DNA from: Porticoccaceae bacterium
GTDB taxonomy: Bacteria > Pseudomonadota > Gammaproteobacteria > Pseudomonadales > Porticoccaceae
Direction: 5' to 3'
Assembly (NCBI GenBank): GCA_003491845.1
Contig: DNBN01000129.1
Coordinates: forward strand, 1-21,463
Length of the DNA stretch: 21,463 nucleotides
The position numbers and the translations under genes are program-made. This document shows positions 1-8,420 of this stretch, piece by piece (within the stretch, counting starts at the first letter, position 1; each line of letters starts with the position of its first letter). A model generated the notes under the pieces. The model had not been told where the DNA came from. It searched no databases and worked only from the letters and a program-made list of their open reading frames with translations.

Positions 1-551
1 GGGTCTTCCATCATATAGGTAACCACTTCTCGCAAGGCTGTTTTATAATCAAGATCGATCTGCTTATCTTCTTCAATAGTTCTTATAGCTGCATCAGCAT
101 CAAACCGAGCGAACGCATCGAGAGCATTAGCTAACATTTTAATCACTGACGTCCCAATGTGGCGAATTTCAGGATAACCTTTAGATAGATTGATATCTTC
201 AGACAACAAAATAGCATGATTAGCGATCTTTTTTGCCTCATCACCAATACGCTCTAAATCATTCACCGCTTTAGTCACCATCATCACCAATCGCAGATCA
301 CTAGCTGCTGGTTGACGACGAGCAATAATCAATATGCAAGCTTCGTCAATATCAACTTCCATATTGTCAACTATTTGCTCTTGGGTAATTACCTCTTCGG
401 CAAGCTGACTATCCGCTTCACTTACCGCTTTAATAGCATTATGTAGTTGCTGTTCTACTTTGCCACCCATTTCCATCAAGCGTGTACGAATCTCTTCAAG
501 TTCTTCATCGAATTGCTTCATGATATGATTTTCAAAGGACATTTTTGTCAT
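1..551 (-). CDS. phoU: PhoU, phosphate-signalling protein (3' end cut by window)
   Basis: PhoU is a cytoplasmic helical protein that links the Pst transporter to the PhoR kinase and keeps the Pho regulon off when phosphate is plentiful. Translating the minus strand from the ATG at 551 gives about 183 residues beginning MTKMSFENHIMKQFDEEL, so about three quarters of the usual ~235-240 residues are present and the C-terminus lies before base 1. The first PhoU repeat is visible, including the metal-site-like segment with VNDLERIGDEAKKIANHA. A strong AGGAGG-type ribosome site lies just before the ATG. It follows pstB by 47 bases in the same direction, as the last gene of the pst operon. Identification rests on both sequence and context. 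Confidence 0.95.
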   Translation of the reverse strand, partial: MTKMSFENHIMKQFDEELEEIRTRLMEMGGKVEQQLHNAIKAVSEADSQLAEEVITQEQIVDNMEVDIDEACILIIARRQPAASDLRLVMMVTKAVNDLERIGDEAKKIANHAILLSEDINLSKGYPEIRHIGTSVIKMLANALDAFARFDADAAIRTIEEDKQIDLDYKTALREVVTYMMED

Positions 552-598
552 ATTTTCCTCCTGTAATACAAATTGCGTGCATGTTCGCGAGTGGCATA

Positions 599-1483
599 TT
601 AACCAAACCGACCTGTGATATACGCCTCAGTAAGCTGATGCTCTGGTAGCGTGAAAACCTGCTCTGTGGGATTAACTTCAATCAACTTTCCCAAATGAAA
701 ATAAGCCGTACGGTGAGACACTCTGGCGGCTTGCTGCATACTGTGAGTAACAATAGCAATGGTAAAGTTTTGACTTAATTCTTCAATCAACTCCTCGATT
801 TTAGCCGTTGCTATAGGGTCAAGCGCAGAGCAGGGTTCGTCCATCAAAATAACCTCAGGGCTCACTGCAATCGCTCTGGCAATGCATAATCGCTGCTGCT
901 GCCCCCCAGATAATCCTGTGCCTGGCTGGTGAAGCCGCTCTTTAACTTCTTCCCACAAACTGGCTTTGCGCAGACTATTTTCAACAATTTCATCAAGATC
1001 AACTCTTGAATCTGCTAAACCATGGATTTTTGCTCCATAGGCTACATTTTCATATATTGATTTAGGAAACGGATTGGGCTTTTGAAATACCATTCCTACT
1101 CGAGCACGAAGTTCAACCACATCTAATTTAGGCGCATACAGATTTTCACCGTCCATGGCAATGGTACCGCTAACACGGCAACCATCAACGGTGTCATTCA
1201 TCCGATTAAGCGTTCGTAAAAACGTCGACTTGCCGCACCCAGAAGGTCCGATCATGGCAATAACTTCATTTTTTGCAATATCCAAATTAACATCATAAAT
1301 AGCCTGTTTATCGGCATAAAATACATCCACATTACGCATGGTCATCTTCGAATCATCACTAAAGGGTTTACCCACAGTGACATGATTCTTATCTAAATCT
1401 AGAGACTGCTTTGGCGAGGAATTTAACTTTTGCTCGGAGGTATTCTCTTTCGATTTGTGGGTAGATTGATCTACTTTATTCAT
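599..1483 (-). CDS. pstB: PstB, phosphate ABC transporter ATPase
   Basis: This is the cytoplasmic ATPase that powers phosphate import through PstA and PstC. The 294 residues contain a Walker A motif GPSGCGKST at about 79-87, the PstB-typical [18 protein letters not shown] segment at about 133-150, the ABC signature LSGGQQQR at 191-198, Walker B VILMDEP at 211-217, the D-loop SALD and the switch histidine at about 247. The protein is longer than E. coli PstB (257) because of a polar, Ser/Lys-rich N-terminal extension of about 40 residues. The ATG at 1483 has an AGGA ribosome site 7 bases upstream, so the extension is probably translated. The gene follows pstA by 13 bases and precedes phoU. Confidence 0.97.
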   Translation of the reverse strand: MNKVDQSTHKSKENTSEQKLNSSPKQSLDLDKNHVTVGKPFSDDSKMTMRNVDVFYADKQAIYDVNLDIAKNEVIAMIGPSGCGKSTFLRTLNRMNDTVDGCRVSGTIAMDGENLYAPKLDVVELRARVGMVFQKPNPFPKSIYENVAYGAKIHGLADSRVDLDEIVENSLRKASLWEEVKERLHQPGTGLSGGQQQRLCIARAIAVSPEVILMDEPCSALDPIATAKIEELIEELSQNFTIAIVTHSMQQAARVSHRTAYFHLGKLIEVNPTEQVFTLPEHQLTEAYITGRFG

Positions 1484-1496
1484 ACTAGTGTCCTAT

Positions 1497-2777
1497 TTAC
1501 CATCGTCGCTCAAGCCGCTTGCGTAACCAGACTGCAGATGTATTCATGATAATAAGAAAAGATAATAGCACCATGATAGCTGCAGATGTCTTTTCAATAA
1601 ACGCACGCTCTGGGCTGTCGGCCCAAAGAAAAATTTGTACTGGCAACACCGTAGCAGGATCAGAAAAGCCGCTGGGAATATCGACAATAAATGCCACCAT
1701 ACCTATCATCAAAAGAGGCGCCGTCTCACCCAGAGCCTGCGCCATACCGATGATCGCTCCGGTGAGCATGCCCGGCAAAGCCAAAGGCAAAACATGATGA
1801 AGTACCATTTGATATTTAGAGGCACCCATACCCAAAGCCGCCTCTCTGATTGATGGCGGAACTGACTTAATCGCCGCACGACTAGTAATAATAATGGTCG
1901 GTAAGGTCATTAACGTTAACACTAATCCTCCAACAATAGGGACCGACCGCGGTACATGGAAAAAGTTTATGAATATAGCCAGACCCAAAAGACCGAAAAT
2001 AATAGAGGGTACCGCAGCTAAGTTATTAATGTTCACTTCAATAAAGTCAGTCCATTTATTTTTAGGCGCAAACTCCTCCAAGTAAATCGCCGCAGATACA
2101 CCAATAGGGAATGACAGCATTAGAGTCATAATAAGTGTTAAAAAGGACCCCATAAGCGCACCGCGAATCCCCGCCTGCTCAGGTTCACGGGAATCTCCAC
2201 GAGTGAACAGATTGGCATTAAAAAACAGCTCAATGCGCCCTTGCTGATACAAATCATCAATCCATTGCACCTGTTTGTCTGTCAATCGTGCGTCGTAGGG
2301 ATTATTGTCCAACCAAGATTTGAAATAGGTATCTATATCATCATCGGCCAATATCCATACCGCTTCGGTTTTGTTGAGCAACTGTGGATTTTCCACTAGA
2401 CGATCTTTGAGATCAAAGCCGGCGCCATTACTCAATAACTTATTTAATTTTCGTTTGTCACGCCGACCTGATACATCAGGAAAATTACCGCGTATTGCCG
2501 CTTTAGACAGTGCAGCCCAGTTGCCATCGACCAATTGAGCAGCATCAGCAAGATTATCAATACCGATCAAACTCTGATCATAGTGAACATCTAGCTTTAT
2601 ATAAGTAGCCCTAAAAGCGCCATGGCCTTTGCTTATAATGTCAAAAAAAAGCACAGCTACTGCAGCTAGACCGATAAATATAGCTGTTCGTCCATACCAT
2701 TGAAAAAGCGCCTCTGAGCGGTTGCGCCGTTTTAAGGAAGACTGAATTCTCGATAAATTCTCTGATTGGTTATTCAT
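1497..2777 (-). CDS. pstA: PstA, phosphate ABC transporter permease (long form)
   Basis: Inner-membrane permease subunit for phosphate. Starting at the ATG at 2777 (MNNQSENLS) gives 426 residues; an upstream start in the same frame is possible but lies deeper inside pstC. One membrane helix (about 30-47) is followed by a hydrophilic segment of about 150 residues, predicted periplasmic, then the usual five-helix permease core. The core carries the EAA-like loop REAALGMGASKYQMVLHHVLP that contacts PstB. E. coli PstA has 296 residues, so this is the long form with the N-terminal DUF3333-type domain. The start overlaps the end of pstC by 8 bases, suggesting translational coupling. Confidence 0.95.
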   Translation of the reverse strand: MNNQSENLSRIQSSLKRRNRSEALFQWYGRTAIFIGLAAVAVLFFDIISKGHGAFRATYIKLDVHYDQSLIGIDNLADAAQLVDGNWAALSKAAIRGNFPDVSGRRDKRKLNKLLSNGAGFDLKDRLVENPQLLNKTEAVWILADDDIDTYFKSWLDNNPYDARLTDKQVQWIDDLYQQGRIELFFNANLFTRGDSREPEQAGIRGALMGSFLTLIMTLMLSFPIGVSAAIYLEEFAPKNKWTDFIEVNINNLAAVPSIIFGLLGLAIFINFFHVPRSVPIVGGLVLTLMTLPTIIITSRAAIKSVPPSIREAALGMGASKYQMVLHHVLPLALPGMLTGAIIGMAQALGETAPLLMIGMVAFIVDIPSGFSDPATVLPVQIFLWADSPERAFIEKTSAAIMVLLSFLIIMNTSAVWLRKRLERRW

Positions 2778-4158
2778 ATTGTTCTCGATATTTTTTAACG
2801 ATATGTAAAGCAACAATGTTTAACACCAGAGTAACCATAAATAACATTAGGCCAAGAGCGAAGGCAGCCAGTGTTTTTGGACTATCAAATTCTTGATCTC
2901 CGGTAAGTAAGGTAACAATTTGAACAGTCACAGTAGTTACTGACTCAAGAGGATTAGCGGTGAGGTTCGCCGCCATACCTGCCGCCATGACTACAATCAT
3001 TGTCTCGCCAATCGCTCGAGAAACCGCCAACATAATTCCACCCACAATACCTGGCAGAGCTGCTGGAATAACTACTCTGCGGATTGTTTCTGACTGAGTG
3101 GCGCCCATTGCTAAGGAACCATCACGCATTGACTGTGGCACGGCCGTAATAACATCATCCGCAAGAGAGGAGATAAATGGAATAATCATAATGCCCATAA
3201 CTCCACCCGCCGCTAGTGCGCTCTCAGAGGATATAGCCAAACCAAAATCACTGCCAAGATTGCGCAAAAATGGCGCCACTGTCAACGCGGCAAAAAAACC
3301 ATATACCACCGTAGGAATCCCTGCCAATACTTCAAGTGCAGGCTTAGCAAAGGTTCGTACATTTTTACCCGCATACTCGGCAAGATAAATAGCCGACATA
3401 AGTCCTATGGGAACGGCAATAAACATAGCGACTGCCGATACAAGAAGCGTACCAACAAAAAGTGGGATAGCACCAAAACTACCTGAGGACCCCACTTGAT
3501 CTTCTCTAATAGCCGTTTGCGGACTCCAATCCAATCCAAATACAAAGTCATACAGCGGCACAGATCTAAAAAATTGGATCGACTCAAACAATACCGAAAG
3601 CACAATACCCAACGTAGTAAAAATCGCTAGGCATGCACAAACAAAAAGCATATTTTGCATAACTTTTTCTACGGCGGGTCGCGCTCGAAAATCAACTGTA
3701 ATTTTACGCTGACCCCACGCCAACCCAAACAAAGAAACGGTTAATAAAAGTAACGTCAAAGACCAACGAGACATCGTACGCAAAGAGTCCATATACTGCG
3801 CAGCCTCAATCAAACCAAGAGGTTGCCCTTGTTCTTTAATAACACCACTGGCAATGTTGTTGATTTTATTGAAGACCAAATTGTAACCAGCACTATCTGG
3901 AGGTAACAAAGCTGGCTCAAGAGATGAAATGACCAGATTATTAATCACTGCATCAGCAAAGATAAACCAAAGACCCAGTAAAATTAGCGAAGGAATCAAA
4001 CACCACAGAGCAACATGCATACCATGATATGAAGGTAAAGAGTGTAAGCGTCGAATGCCGCCTAAAGGATTTGCCATGGCCAGCGACCGGCCTCGGCCAA
4101 GATAATAACCAAAGGCTCCAAGGCCAACGAGTAAAAACAAAATATTTGTCACTTGCAT
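2770..4158 (-). CDS. pstC: PstC, phosphate ABC transporter permease (long form)
   Basis: Inner-membrane permease partner of PstA. The 462 residues include two or three N-terminal helices with an extra-membrane stretch (about 75-130) absent from the short E. coli form (319 residues), then the conserved permease core. The core has the motif FVGTLLVSAVAMFIAVPIG, the AGIPTVVYGFFA segment and the EAA-like loop RDGSLAMGATQSETIRRVVIP. The gene lies 75 bases after pstS, behind a terminator-like hairpin, and overlaps pstA. The nearest ribosome-site-like sequence (AAGGA) is about 13 bases before the ATG, which is long, so translation may be weak or the start may differ slightly. Confidence 0.95.
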   Translation of the reverse strand: MQVTNILFLLVGLGAFGYYLGRGRSLAMANPLGGIRRLHSLPSYHGMHVALWCLIPSLILLGLWFIFADAVINNLVISSLEPALLPPDSAGYNLVFNKINNIASGVIKEQGQPLGLIEAAQYMDSLRTMSRWSLTLLLLTVSLFGLAWGQRKITVDFRARPAVEKVMQNMLFVCACLAIFTTLGIVLSVLFESIQFFRSVPLYDFVFGLDWSPQTAIREDQVGSSGSFGAIPLFVGTLLVSAVAMFIAVPIGLMSAIYLAEYAGKNVRTFAKPALEVLAGIPTVVYGFFAALTVAPFLRNLGSDFGLAISSESALAAGGVMGIMIIPFISSLADDVITAVPQSMRDGSLAMGATQSETIRRVVIPAALPGIVGGIMLAVSRAIGETMIVVMAAGMAANLTANPLESVTTVTVQIVTLLTGDQEFDSPKTLAAFALGLMLFMVTLVLNIVALHIVKKYREQYE

Positions 4159-4184
4159 AGGTCGATTTCAATCCTTCAAATATA

Positions 4185-4209
4185 CAAAAACTCGACTCAA
4201 TGAGCCGAG
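4185..4209 (-). terminator. Attenuator-like hairpin between pstS and pstC
   Basis: Read on the minus strand, a 9-base stem CTCGGCTCA / TGAGTCGAG (one mismatch, single-base loop as drawn) is followed at once by TTTTT. This is the form of an intrinsic terminator, but it lies inside the pst operon. Partial termination here would give more PstS than membrane subunits. The function is inferred; a role as an mRNA 3' stabiliser is equally possible. Confidence 0.65.
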
Positions 4210-4233
4210 CGTAACTGTATTAATGTAGCGTCT

Positions 4234-5292
4234 TTATTTCAACGATTCTTTTCCTGACATTGGCGTTAAAGATCTCGTATTAACTGCCATTTTTGCACGC
4301 ATTGCCGCTGGTAGCGGTATCATACCTTTTTCCGCTAAGTAACCGTCTTCACCCCAGGCTTTTTCGCTGGTAAATTCTTTTAAAAATCCAATCATTCCGG
4401 GTACCACACCAACATGGGCTTTTTTCACATAAAAGAATAAAGGTCGCGAAATCGGGTAAGACTTATCTGCAATTGAATCAAAAGTAGGGCCTACGGACTC
4501 AATGCTCGCACCCTGCACCTTGTCTGCGTTTTGATCTAAGAAGCTAAAGCCAAACACACCTAGCGCAATGGGATTAGCCTCTAATTTTTGAACAATCAAG
4601 TTATCATTTTCACCCGCTTCGATATAACGACCGTCCTCACGCACTGTATGGCATAGTTGTTTGAAAGCATTTTTGTCTGTCTTTTTCAATGCGGCAATCC
4701 AAGAGATTTTTTTACAGCCTCCCTCCATCGCCAATTCAGCGAAGGCATCTCGAGTACCTGATGTTGGCGGTGGCCCAAGCACTTCTATACTGGCATCAGG
4801 TAATAATGGGTTTACCTGCTTCCATGAGGTGTAGGGGTTATCGATTAACTGTCCCTCTACTGATCCTGGTACTTTTGCAGCTAAAGCTAAAAAAATATCT
4901 TTACGGCTTAAATTCATCGGCTCAGCAGCAACTGAGTTAGCAATAACAATTCCGTCATAGCCAATTTGTACTTCGATTACTTCTGACACTCCATTGGACT
5001 GACATTTTTTGAACTCAGACATTTTTATTCGACGTGAAGAGTTTGTAATATCAGGGTAATTAGTGCCAACACCGGAACAAAACAGCTTCATACCGCCACC
5101 TGAGCCAGTAGATTCTATTTTTGGGGTAGGCTTTCCGCTAGCTCGGCCATAGCGCTCAGCAACAACTGTAGAAAAGGGGTATACCGTTGATGATCCAACA
5201 ACTTCAATACTTTCACGAGCCTGAGTTATTGTAGCCATAACGGTTAAACTGAATAGTACAATAGTAGAAACAGCAGATATTATGCTACGCAT
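4234..5292 (-). CDS. pstS: PstS, periplasmic phosphate-binding protein
   Basis: Periplasmic protein that captures phosphate and delivers it to PstC/PstA. I chose the ATG at 5292 because GGAG lies 6 bases upstream; a TTG 12 bases earlier is in frame but falls inside that ribosome site. The 352-residue product starts with a Sec signal peptide (MRSIISAVSTIVLFSL...) probably cleaved after ITQA near residue 25. Phosphate-ligand loops are all present: GSSTVYPF (33-40), STGSGGG (61-67), GYDG (111-114) and TSGTRD (177-182). No lipobox cysteine is seen, so it is a soluble periplasmic protein. It is the first gene of the pst operon, behind a clear Pho box. Confidence 0.96.
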   Translation of the reverse strand: MRSIISAVSTIVLFSLTVMATITQARESIEVVGSSTVYPFSTVVAERYGRASGKPTPKIESTGSGGGMKLFCSGVGTNYPDITNSSRRIKMSEFKKCQSNGVSEVIEVQIGYDGIVIANSVAAEPMNLSRKDIFLALAAKVPGSVEGQLIDNPYTSWKQVNPLLPDASIEVLGPPPTSGTRDAFAELAMEGGCKKISWIAALKKTDKNAFKQLCHTVREDGRYIEAGENDNLIVQKLEANPIALGVFGFSFLDQNADKVQGASIESVGPTFDSIADKSYPISRPLFFYVKKAHVGVVPGMIGFLKEFTSEKAWGEDGYLAEKGMIPLPAAMRAKMAVNTRSLTPMSGKESLK

Positions 5293-5356
5293 AGAGTTCT
5301 CCAAAAAGTGTTCGATATAACGTTATCAGGGCACAACTCAAACCCTAGGAGTCGCT

Positions 5357-5390
5357 AATATAAGAGATTTATATGACAGTAATATGACAA
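5357..5390 (-). promoter_or_regulatory. Pho box and -10 of the pst operon
   Basis: On the minus strand TTGTCAT-ATTA-CTGTCAT (5390-5373) is an almost perfect PhoB box of two 7-base repeats 4 bases apart. A TATATT hexamer (5362-5357) starts 10 bases downstream, the geometry expected where PhoB replaces a -35 element. The predicted transcript start lies about 55-60 bases before the pstS ATG. Confidence 0.92.
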
Positions 5391-5419
5391 TCTAAAATTC
5401 TGCATTTTTAATTTTAAGG

Positions 5420-5453
5420 TTGTCATAATATTGTAATAATCTAGGCATATATT
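5420..5453 (+). promoter_or_regulatory. Pho box and -10 of the porin gene
   Basis: TTGTCAT-AATA-TTGTAAT (5420-5437) matches the Pho box with a weaker second repeat. TATATT (5448-5453) begins exactly 10 bases after it, as at the divergent pst promoter. The two boxes are 29 bases apart and point away from each other, so PhoB dimers could activate both genes from one short region. Confidence 0.85.
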
Positions 5454-5457
5454 AGCG

Positions 5458-5507
5458 CCATGGTTGCGATGACAGATGCTCAGCAACCTTGGAGAAGCAG
5501 ACGCTTC
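5458..5507 (+). other. Structured 5' leader of the porin mRNA: two adjacent hairpins
   Basis: A stem of 10 pairs with one T-T mismatch (5458-5467 with 5483-5492, 15-base loop) is followed after one base by GAAGC-AGAC-GCTTC (5494-5507). Both fall between the predicted transcript start (about 5460) and the ribosome site at about 5523. If transcription starts at 5460, the lowest pairs of the first stem are lost. A stabilising role like that of other outer-membrane protein leaders, or a small-RNA target, is inference. Confidence 0.55.
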
Positions 5508-5533
5508 AACGTTTATTACCTTAGGTATTACCA

Positions 5534-6490
5534 ATGAAAAATTTAATAATTACCGTTTTTAGTCTTCTTGCAACGTTTAGTTTCGCCGAGGGCCCTGTGG
5601 ATGGAAAAATTTATGGCAAAGCCAATCTATCAGTGGTCAGTCAAGACAATGGAGATAGTGATGAGTGGAATCTCAATAGTAATGCTTCACGGCTAGGCAT
5701 TAAAGGAAAAACCAGCATCTCAGAGGGGCTGGAAATAATTTACCAAGCTGAATATGAAATATGCATTGATAGTGGTGACTGCAAAGGTCAAACCTTTAAA
5801 CAACGTAATACTTTCGCTGGTATCAAGGGTAATTTCGGTACACTTGTAGCCGGTAAACGAGACACACCAACAAAACTGGCGCAGAAAAAAATTGATCTAT
5901 TTAATGATTTAGAAGGTGATATTAAAAACACCTTTGAAGGTGAAAATCGTGTCTCTAACATCGTTGCTTACACAACGCCATCGATGAATGGCTTTTCCGC
6001 TTCCTTGGCAATGATCCCTGCGGAAGGTGATGACGTGGACCAGGATGGCAGCGATGATACAGGCTTAAATGATGGCATGTCCTATAGCCTTAGTTACAGC
6101 AAAAATAACCTTTATCTAGCCATTGCGGGCGATCAAGATATTGACAAGCAAGACCTAACCCGGGCAATCGCTCACTATAAAATTAACCAGCTAACGCTTG
6201 GTTTTATGTATCAGCAAAATGAGAATAACCTCGGAACTAAAGATGAGTCCGGCTACTTTGTCAGTGCAGCATACAAGCTAGACAAAACCATTAGCCTGAA
6301 AGCTCAGTACGGCAGCATTGAAGACGATGCTGATGGCGACGAGGAGACAACCTTCTCTCTGGGCGCTGATTACAAATTGGCAAAAAATACCAAATTATTT
6401 GCTTTCTACACCGACAATACCGATTCTGAAATGGATGCAGATGACGACGAATTCTCTGCCATTGGCATTGGTATGGAACATAAGTTTTAA
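5534..6490 (+). CDS. Phosphate-starvation-inducible outer-membrane porin (Gram-negative porin family)
   Basis: A 318-residue beta-barrel porin that should let small solutes, probably phosphate or other anions, cross the outer membrane. The signal peptide is residues 1-18 (cleavage after FSFA). Porin features are the opening KIYGKANLSVV strand, the SRLGIKGKTSISEGLEIIYQAEYE block, a FAGIKGNFGTLVAGKRDTP strand into loop 3, and a C-terminal GMEHKF ending in Phe for BAM recognition. The predicted constriction loop is basic (KRDTPTKLAQKK, 108-119), consistent with anions, while other loops are very acidic (165-180, 263-271, 297-306). Cys77 and Cys83 may form a loop disulfide. The Pho box and divergence from pstS support a role in phosphate uptake. 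It is not an OprP/OprO-type porin by sequence as far as I can see. Confidence 0.88.
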   Translation: MKNLIITVFSLLATFSFAEGPVDGKIYGKANLSVVSQDNGDSDEWNLNSNASRLGIKGKTSISEGLEIIYQAEYEICIDSGDCKGQTFKQRNTFAGIKGNFGTLVAGKRDTPTKLAQKKIDLFNDLEGDIKNTFEGENRVSNIVAYTTPSMNGFSASLAMIPAEGDDVDQDGSDDTGLNDGMSYSLSYSKNNLYLAIAGDQDIDKQDLTRAIAHYKINQLTLGFMYQQNENNLGTKDESGYFVSAAYKLDKTISLKAQYGSIEDDADGDEETTFSLGADYKLAKNTKLFAFYTDNTDSEMDADDDEFSAIGIGMEHKF

Positions 6491-6517
6491 CCCAAACTGC
6501 AATCATCGGTATATTGT

Positions 6518-6540
6518 AGGGCGCTTTTGCGCCCTTTTTT
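6518..6540 (+). terminator. Rho-independent terminator of the porin gene
   Basis: A perfect GGGCGC-TTTT-GCGCCC stem-loop (6519-6534) followed by TTTTTT, 28 bases after the porin stop codon. It is a textbook intrinsic terminator. Confidence 0.95.
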
Positions 6541-6694
6541 ATAGGTACATTATTCCGCTTTCCGCCAACATTAAAACACTCCATAAAACATATAATTCAC
6601 TATTCATTGATATAAATAATAGCCACTTCTTCACGTCTACTTAGTAGCAAAAAATATAATTCAAAAGTCGCTACTTGAAAATCAATTTGCTACA

Positions 6695-6724
6695 TTTACA
6701 ACCGTTCACATCTAGCAATATAAC
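6695..6724 (+). promoter_or_regulatory. Possible sigma70 promoter of the acyl-CoA synthetase gene
   Basis: TTTACA (6695-6700) and TATAAC (6719-6724) are separated by 18 bases and each differs from consensus at one position. The rest of the gap 6541-6767 shows only AT-rich sequence and an inverted repeat GTAGCAAA/TTTGCTAC (6644-6651, 6686-6693) just upstream of this promoter. No Pho box is seen. Confidence 0.5.
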
Positions 6725-6767
6725 CTAGACATTATAAGAGACCTTTTTACAGTAGTTGGGGTATTAA

Positions 6768-8405
6768 ATGACCAGTTCAAAATATAATAATTTCTCAATG
6801 ACAATGGCTAATTATGAGCCGCTGTCGCCGTTATCATTTTTACATCGCACTGCTATGATGTTTCCTAACCGCCAAGCTGTAGTCTACGGAGAGCGAAGTT
6901 ACACCTGGTCAGAATTCTATACTCGCTGTAAAAAATTAGCCTCAGCTCTCCGTCACCACGGTGTTTGCAAAGGCGACACAGTAGCTGTATTAGCAGCAAA
7001 CACCCCGGAAATGATTGAAGCACACTTTGGTGTTCCTATGTCAGGGGCTGTATTGAATACTATTAATACTCGCCTAGATGAAGAAACTATCACCTATATT
7101 TTAGAACATGGTGAAGCAAAAGTTTTTATTGTTGATGCAGAACTTGCTCCTCAGGCACAAAAGGCGCTAACTAACGTTAAAGACAAAAGCATGTTGGTCA
7201 TTGATATTTTAGACAAACAAAACCATCCAGCGCCCGCACGCATCGGGCTCTCTGACTATGAGGCATTTTTATCCGGTGGTAATGATGAAGATCACTGGAA
7301 AATGCCCACCAATGAATGGGATGCCATTGCCTTAAACTACACCTCAGGCACTTCTGGTCGTCCAAAAGGTGTTGTTTATCATCATCGTGGCTCATATTTA
7401 ATGTCTATGGGAACTATCGCCGACTGGGACTTACCTCGCCACCCCAATTACCTGTACACAGTGCCCCTGTTTCACTGTAATGGTTGGGGGCACGCGTGGA
7501 CCATGACAGCCCTCGCGGGAACTATTTTTTGCACTCGTGCTATTGTCCCCGAAGACATTTTTACTGCGATCAAGAAATATAATATTACCCATTTAGGCGG
7601 TGCACCTATCGTCCTAAGTATGCTGCTAAATTCACCCGCTGCAACTACGTTCTCATGCTCACAAAGGATTCAATTAATGACTGCCGGAGCACCTCCACCA
7701 GCCTCCGTGTTACAGGGTATTGAAAAGTTAGGATTCAACGTAACACAGGTGTATGGATTAACTGAAACCTATGGTCACACTGTGATGTGCACTTGGAATG
7801 AAGACTGGAACCATGCAACTGAAGAACAGCGGGCGCTATTAAAAGCACGTCAGGGGGCGGCCATGGTGCAAACTGCAGGCATGCGTATCGTAGATATGGA
7901 TACCAAAGACGATGTGCCTGCAGATGGAAAGACTATTGGTGAAATACTGCTTCGTGGAAACACCATAATGAAAGGCTATCTAAAAGATCCGGAAACCACT
8001 GAAACTGCATTTTCCGATGGCTGGTTTCACACGGGTGATTTGGCAGTGATGCACCCCCATGGTTATGCCGAAATAAAAGATCGTTTAAAAGATATTATTA
8101 TTTCAGGTGGAGAAAATATATCCTCAGTGGAAATAGAAGGTATATTGCATAAACATGAAGCTGTCTCTTTGGCTGCGGTGGTTGCTCTACCTGATGATAA
8201 ATGGGGCGAAGTGCCCTGTGCTTTTTTAGAACTGTTAGAAGGTGCTGAGGTGTCAGAGCAAGAAATAGAATTATTTTGCAGAGCCCACTTGGCCGGTTAT
8301 AAACGTCCAAAAAAAATAATATTTGGAGAACTGCCAAAAACCGCTACTGGTAAAATACAGAAATACGAATTGCGTGCCTTGGCGCGCAGCGGTAATGTAA
8401 AATAA
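6768..8405 (+). CDS. Acyl-CoA synthetase (AMP-forming; AAE/benzoate-ligase-like family), substrate unknown
   Basis: ATP-dependent ligase that activates a carboxylic acid to its CoA thioester through an acyl-adenylate. The 545 residues carry the P-loop YTSGTSGRPKG (191-201), the adenine motif YGLTETYG (329-336), the HTGD motif (421-424), the hinge region IKDRLKDIIISGGENIS and the catalytic lysine in PKTATGKIQK (K529). The N-terminal pattern NYEPLSPLSFLHRTA...YTWSEFYTRC is typical of the bacterial branch related to plant acyl-activating enzymes, acting on short, medium or aromatic acids. GGGG precedes the ATG by 6 bases. It is followed by a crotonase, so the pair could activate and then hydrate an enoyl-type acid. 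A methylmercaptopropionate ligase (DmdB) is one candidate but cannot be established here. Confidence 0.85.
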   Translation: MTSSKYNNFSMTMANYEPLSPLSFLHRTAMMFPNRQAVVYGERSYTWSEFYTRCKKLASALRHHGVCKGDTVAVLAANTPEMIEAHFGVPMSGAVLNTINTRLDEETITYILEHGEAKVFIVDAELAPQAQKALTNVKDKSMLVIDILDKQNHPAPARIGLSDYEAFLSGGNDEDHWKMPTNEWDAIALNYTSGTSGRPKGVVYHHRGSYLMSMGTIADWDLPRHPNYLYTVPLFHCNGWGHAWTMTALAGTIFCTRAIVPEDIFTAIKKYNITHLGGAPIVLSMLLNSPAATTFSCSQRIQLMTAGAPPPASVLQGIEKLGFNVTQVYGLTETYGHTVMCTWNEDWNHATEEQRALLKARQGAAMVQTAGMRIVDMDTKDDVPADGKTIGEILLRGNTIMKGYLKDPETTETAFSDGWFHTGDLAVMHPHGYAEIKDRLKDIIISGGENISSVEIEGILHKHEAVSLAAVVALPDDKWGEVPCAFLELLEGAEVSEQEIELFCRAHLAGYKRPKKIIFGELPKTATGKIQKYELRALARSGNVK

Positions 8406-8420
8406 ATCGTCAACCTCAGC

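Noticed and set aside
3098..3388. Plus-strand open frames inside the pst genes (also 1519-2085 and 4689-4940)
   Set aside because: They lie fully opposite well-supported pst genes, and their products look like no family.
5461..5533. Known riboswitch in the porin leader
   Set aside because: Only two simple hairpins are visible; no conserved core of a riboswitch class was recognised.
6644..6693. GTAGCAAA...TTTGCTAC inverted repeat as a mobile-element end or attachment site
   Set aside because: Only 8 bases per arm, no transposase or integrase nearby and no target duplication seen.
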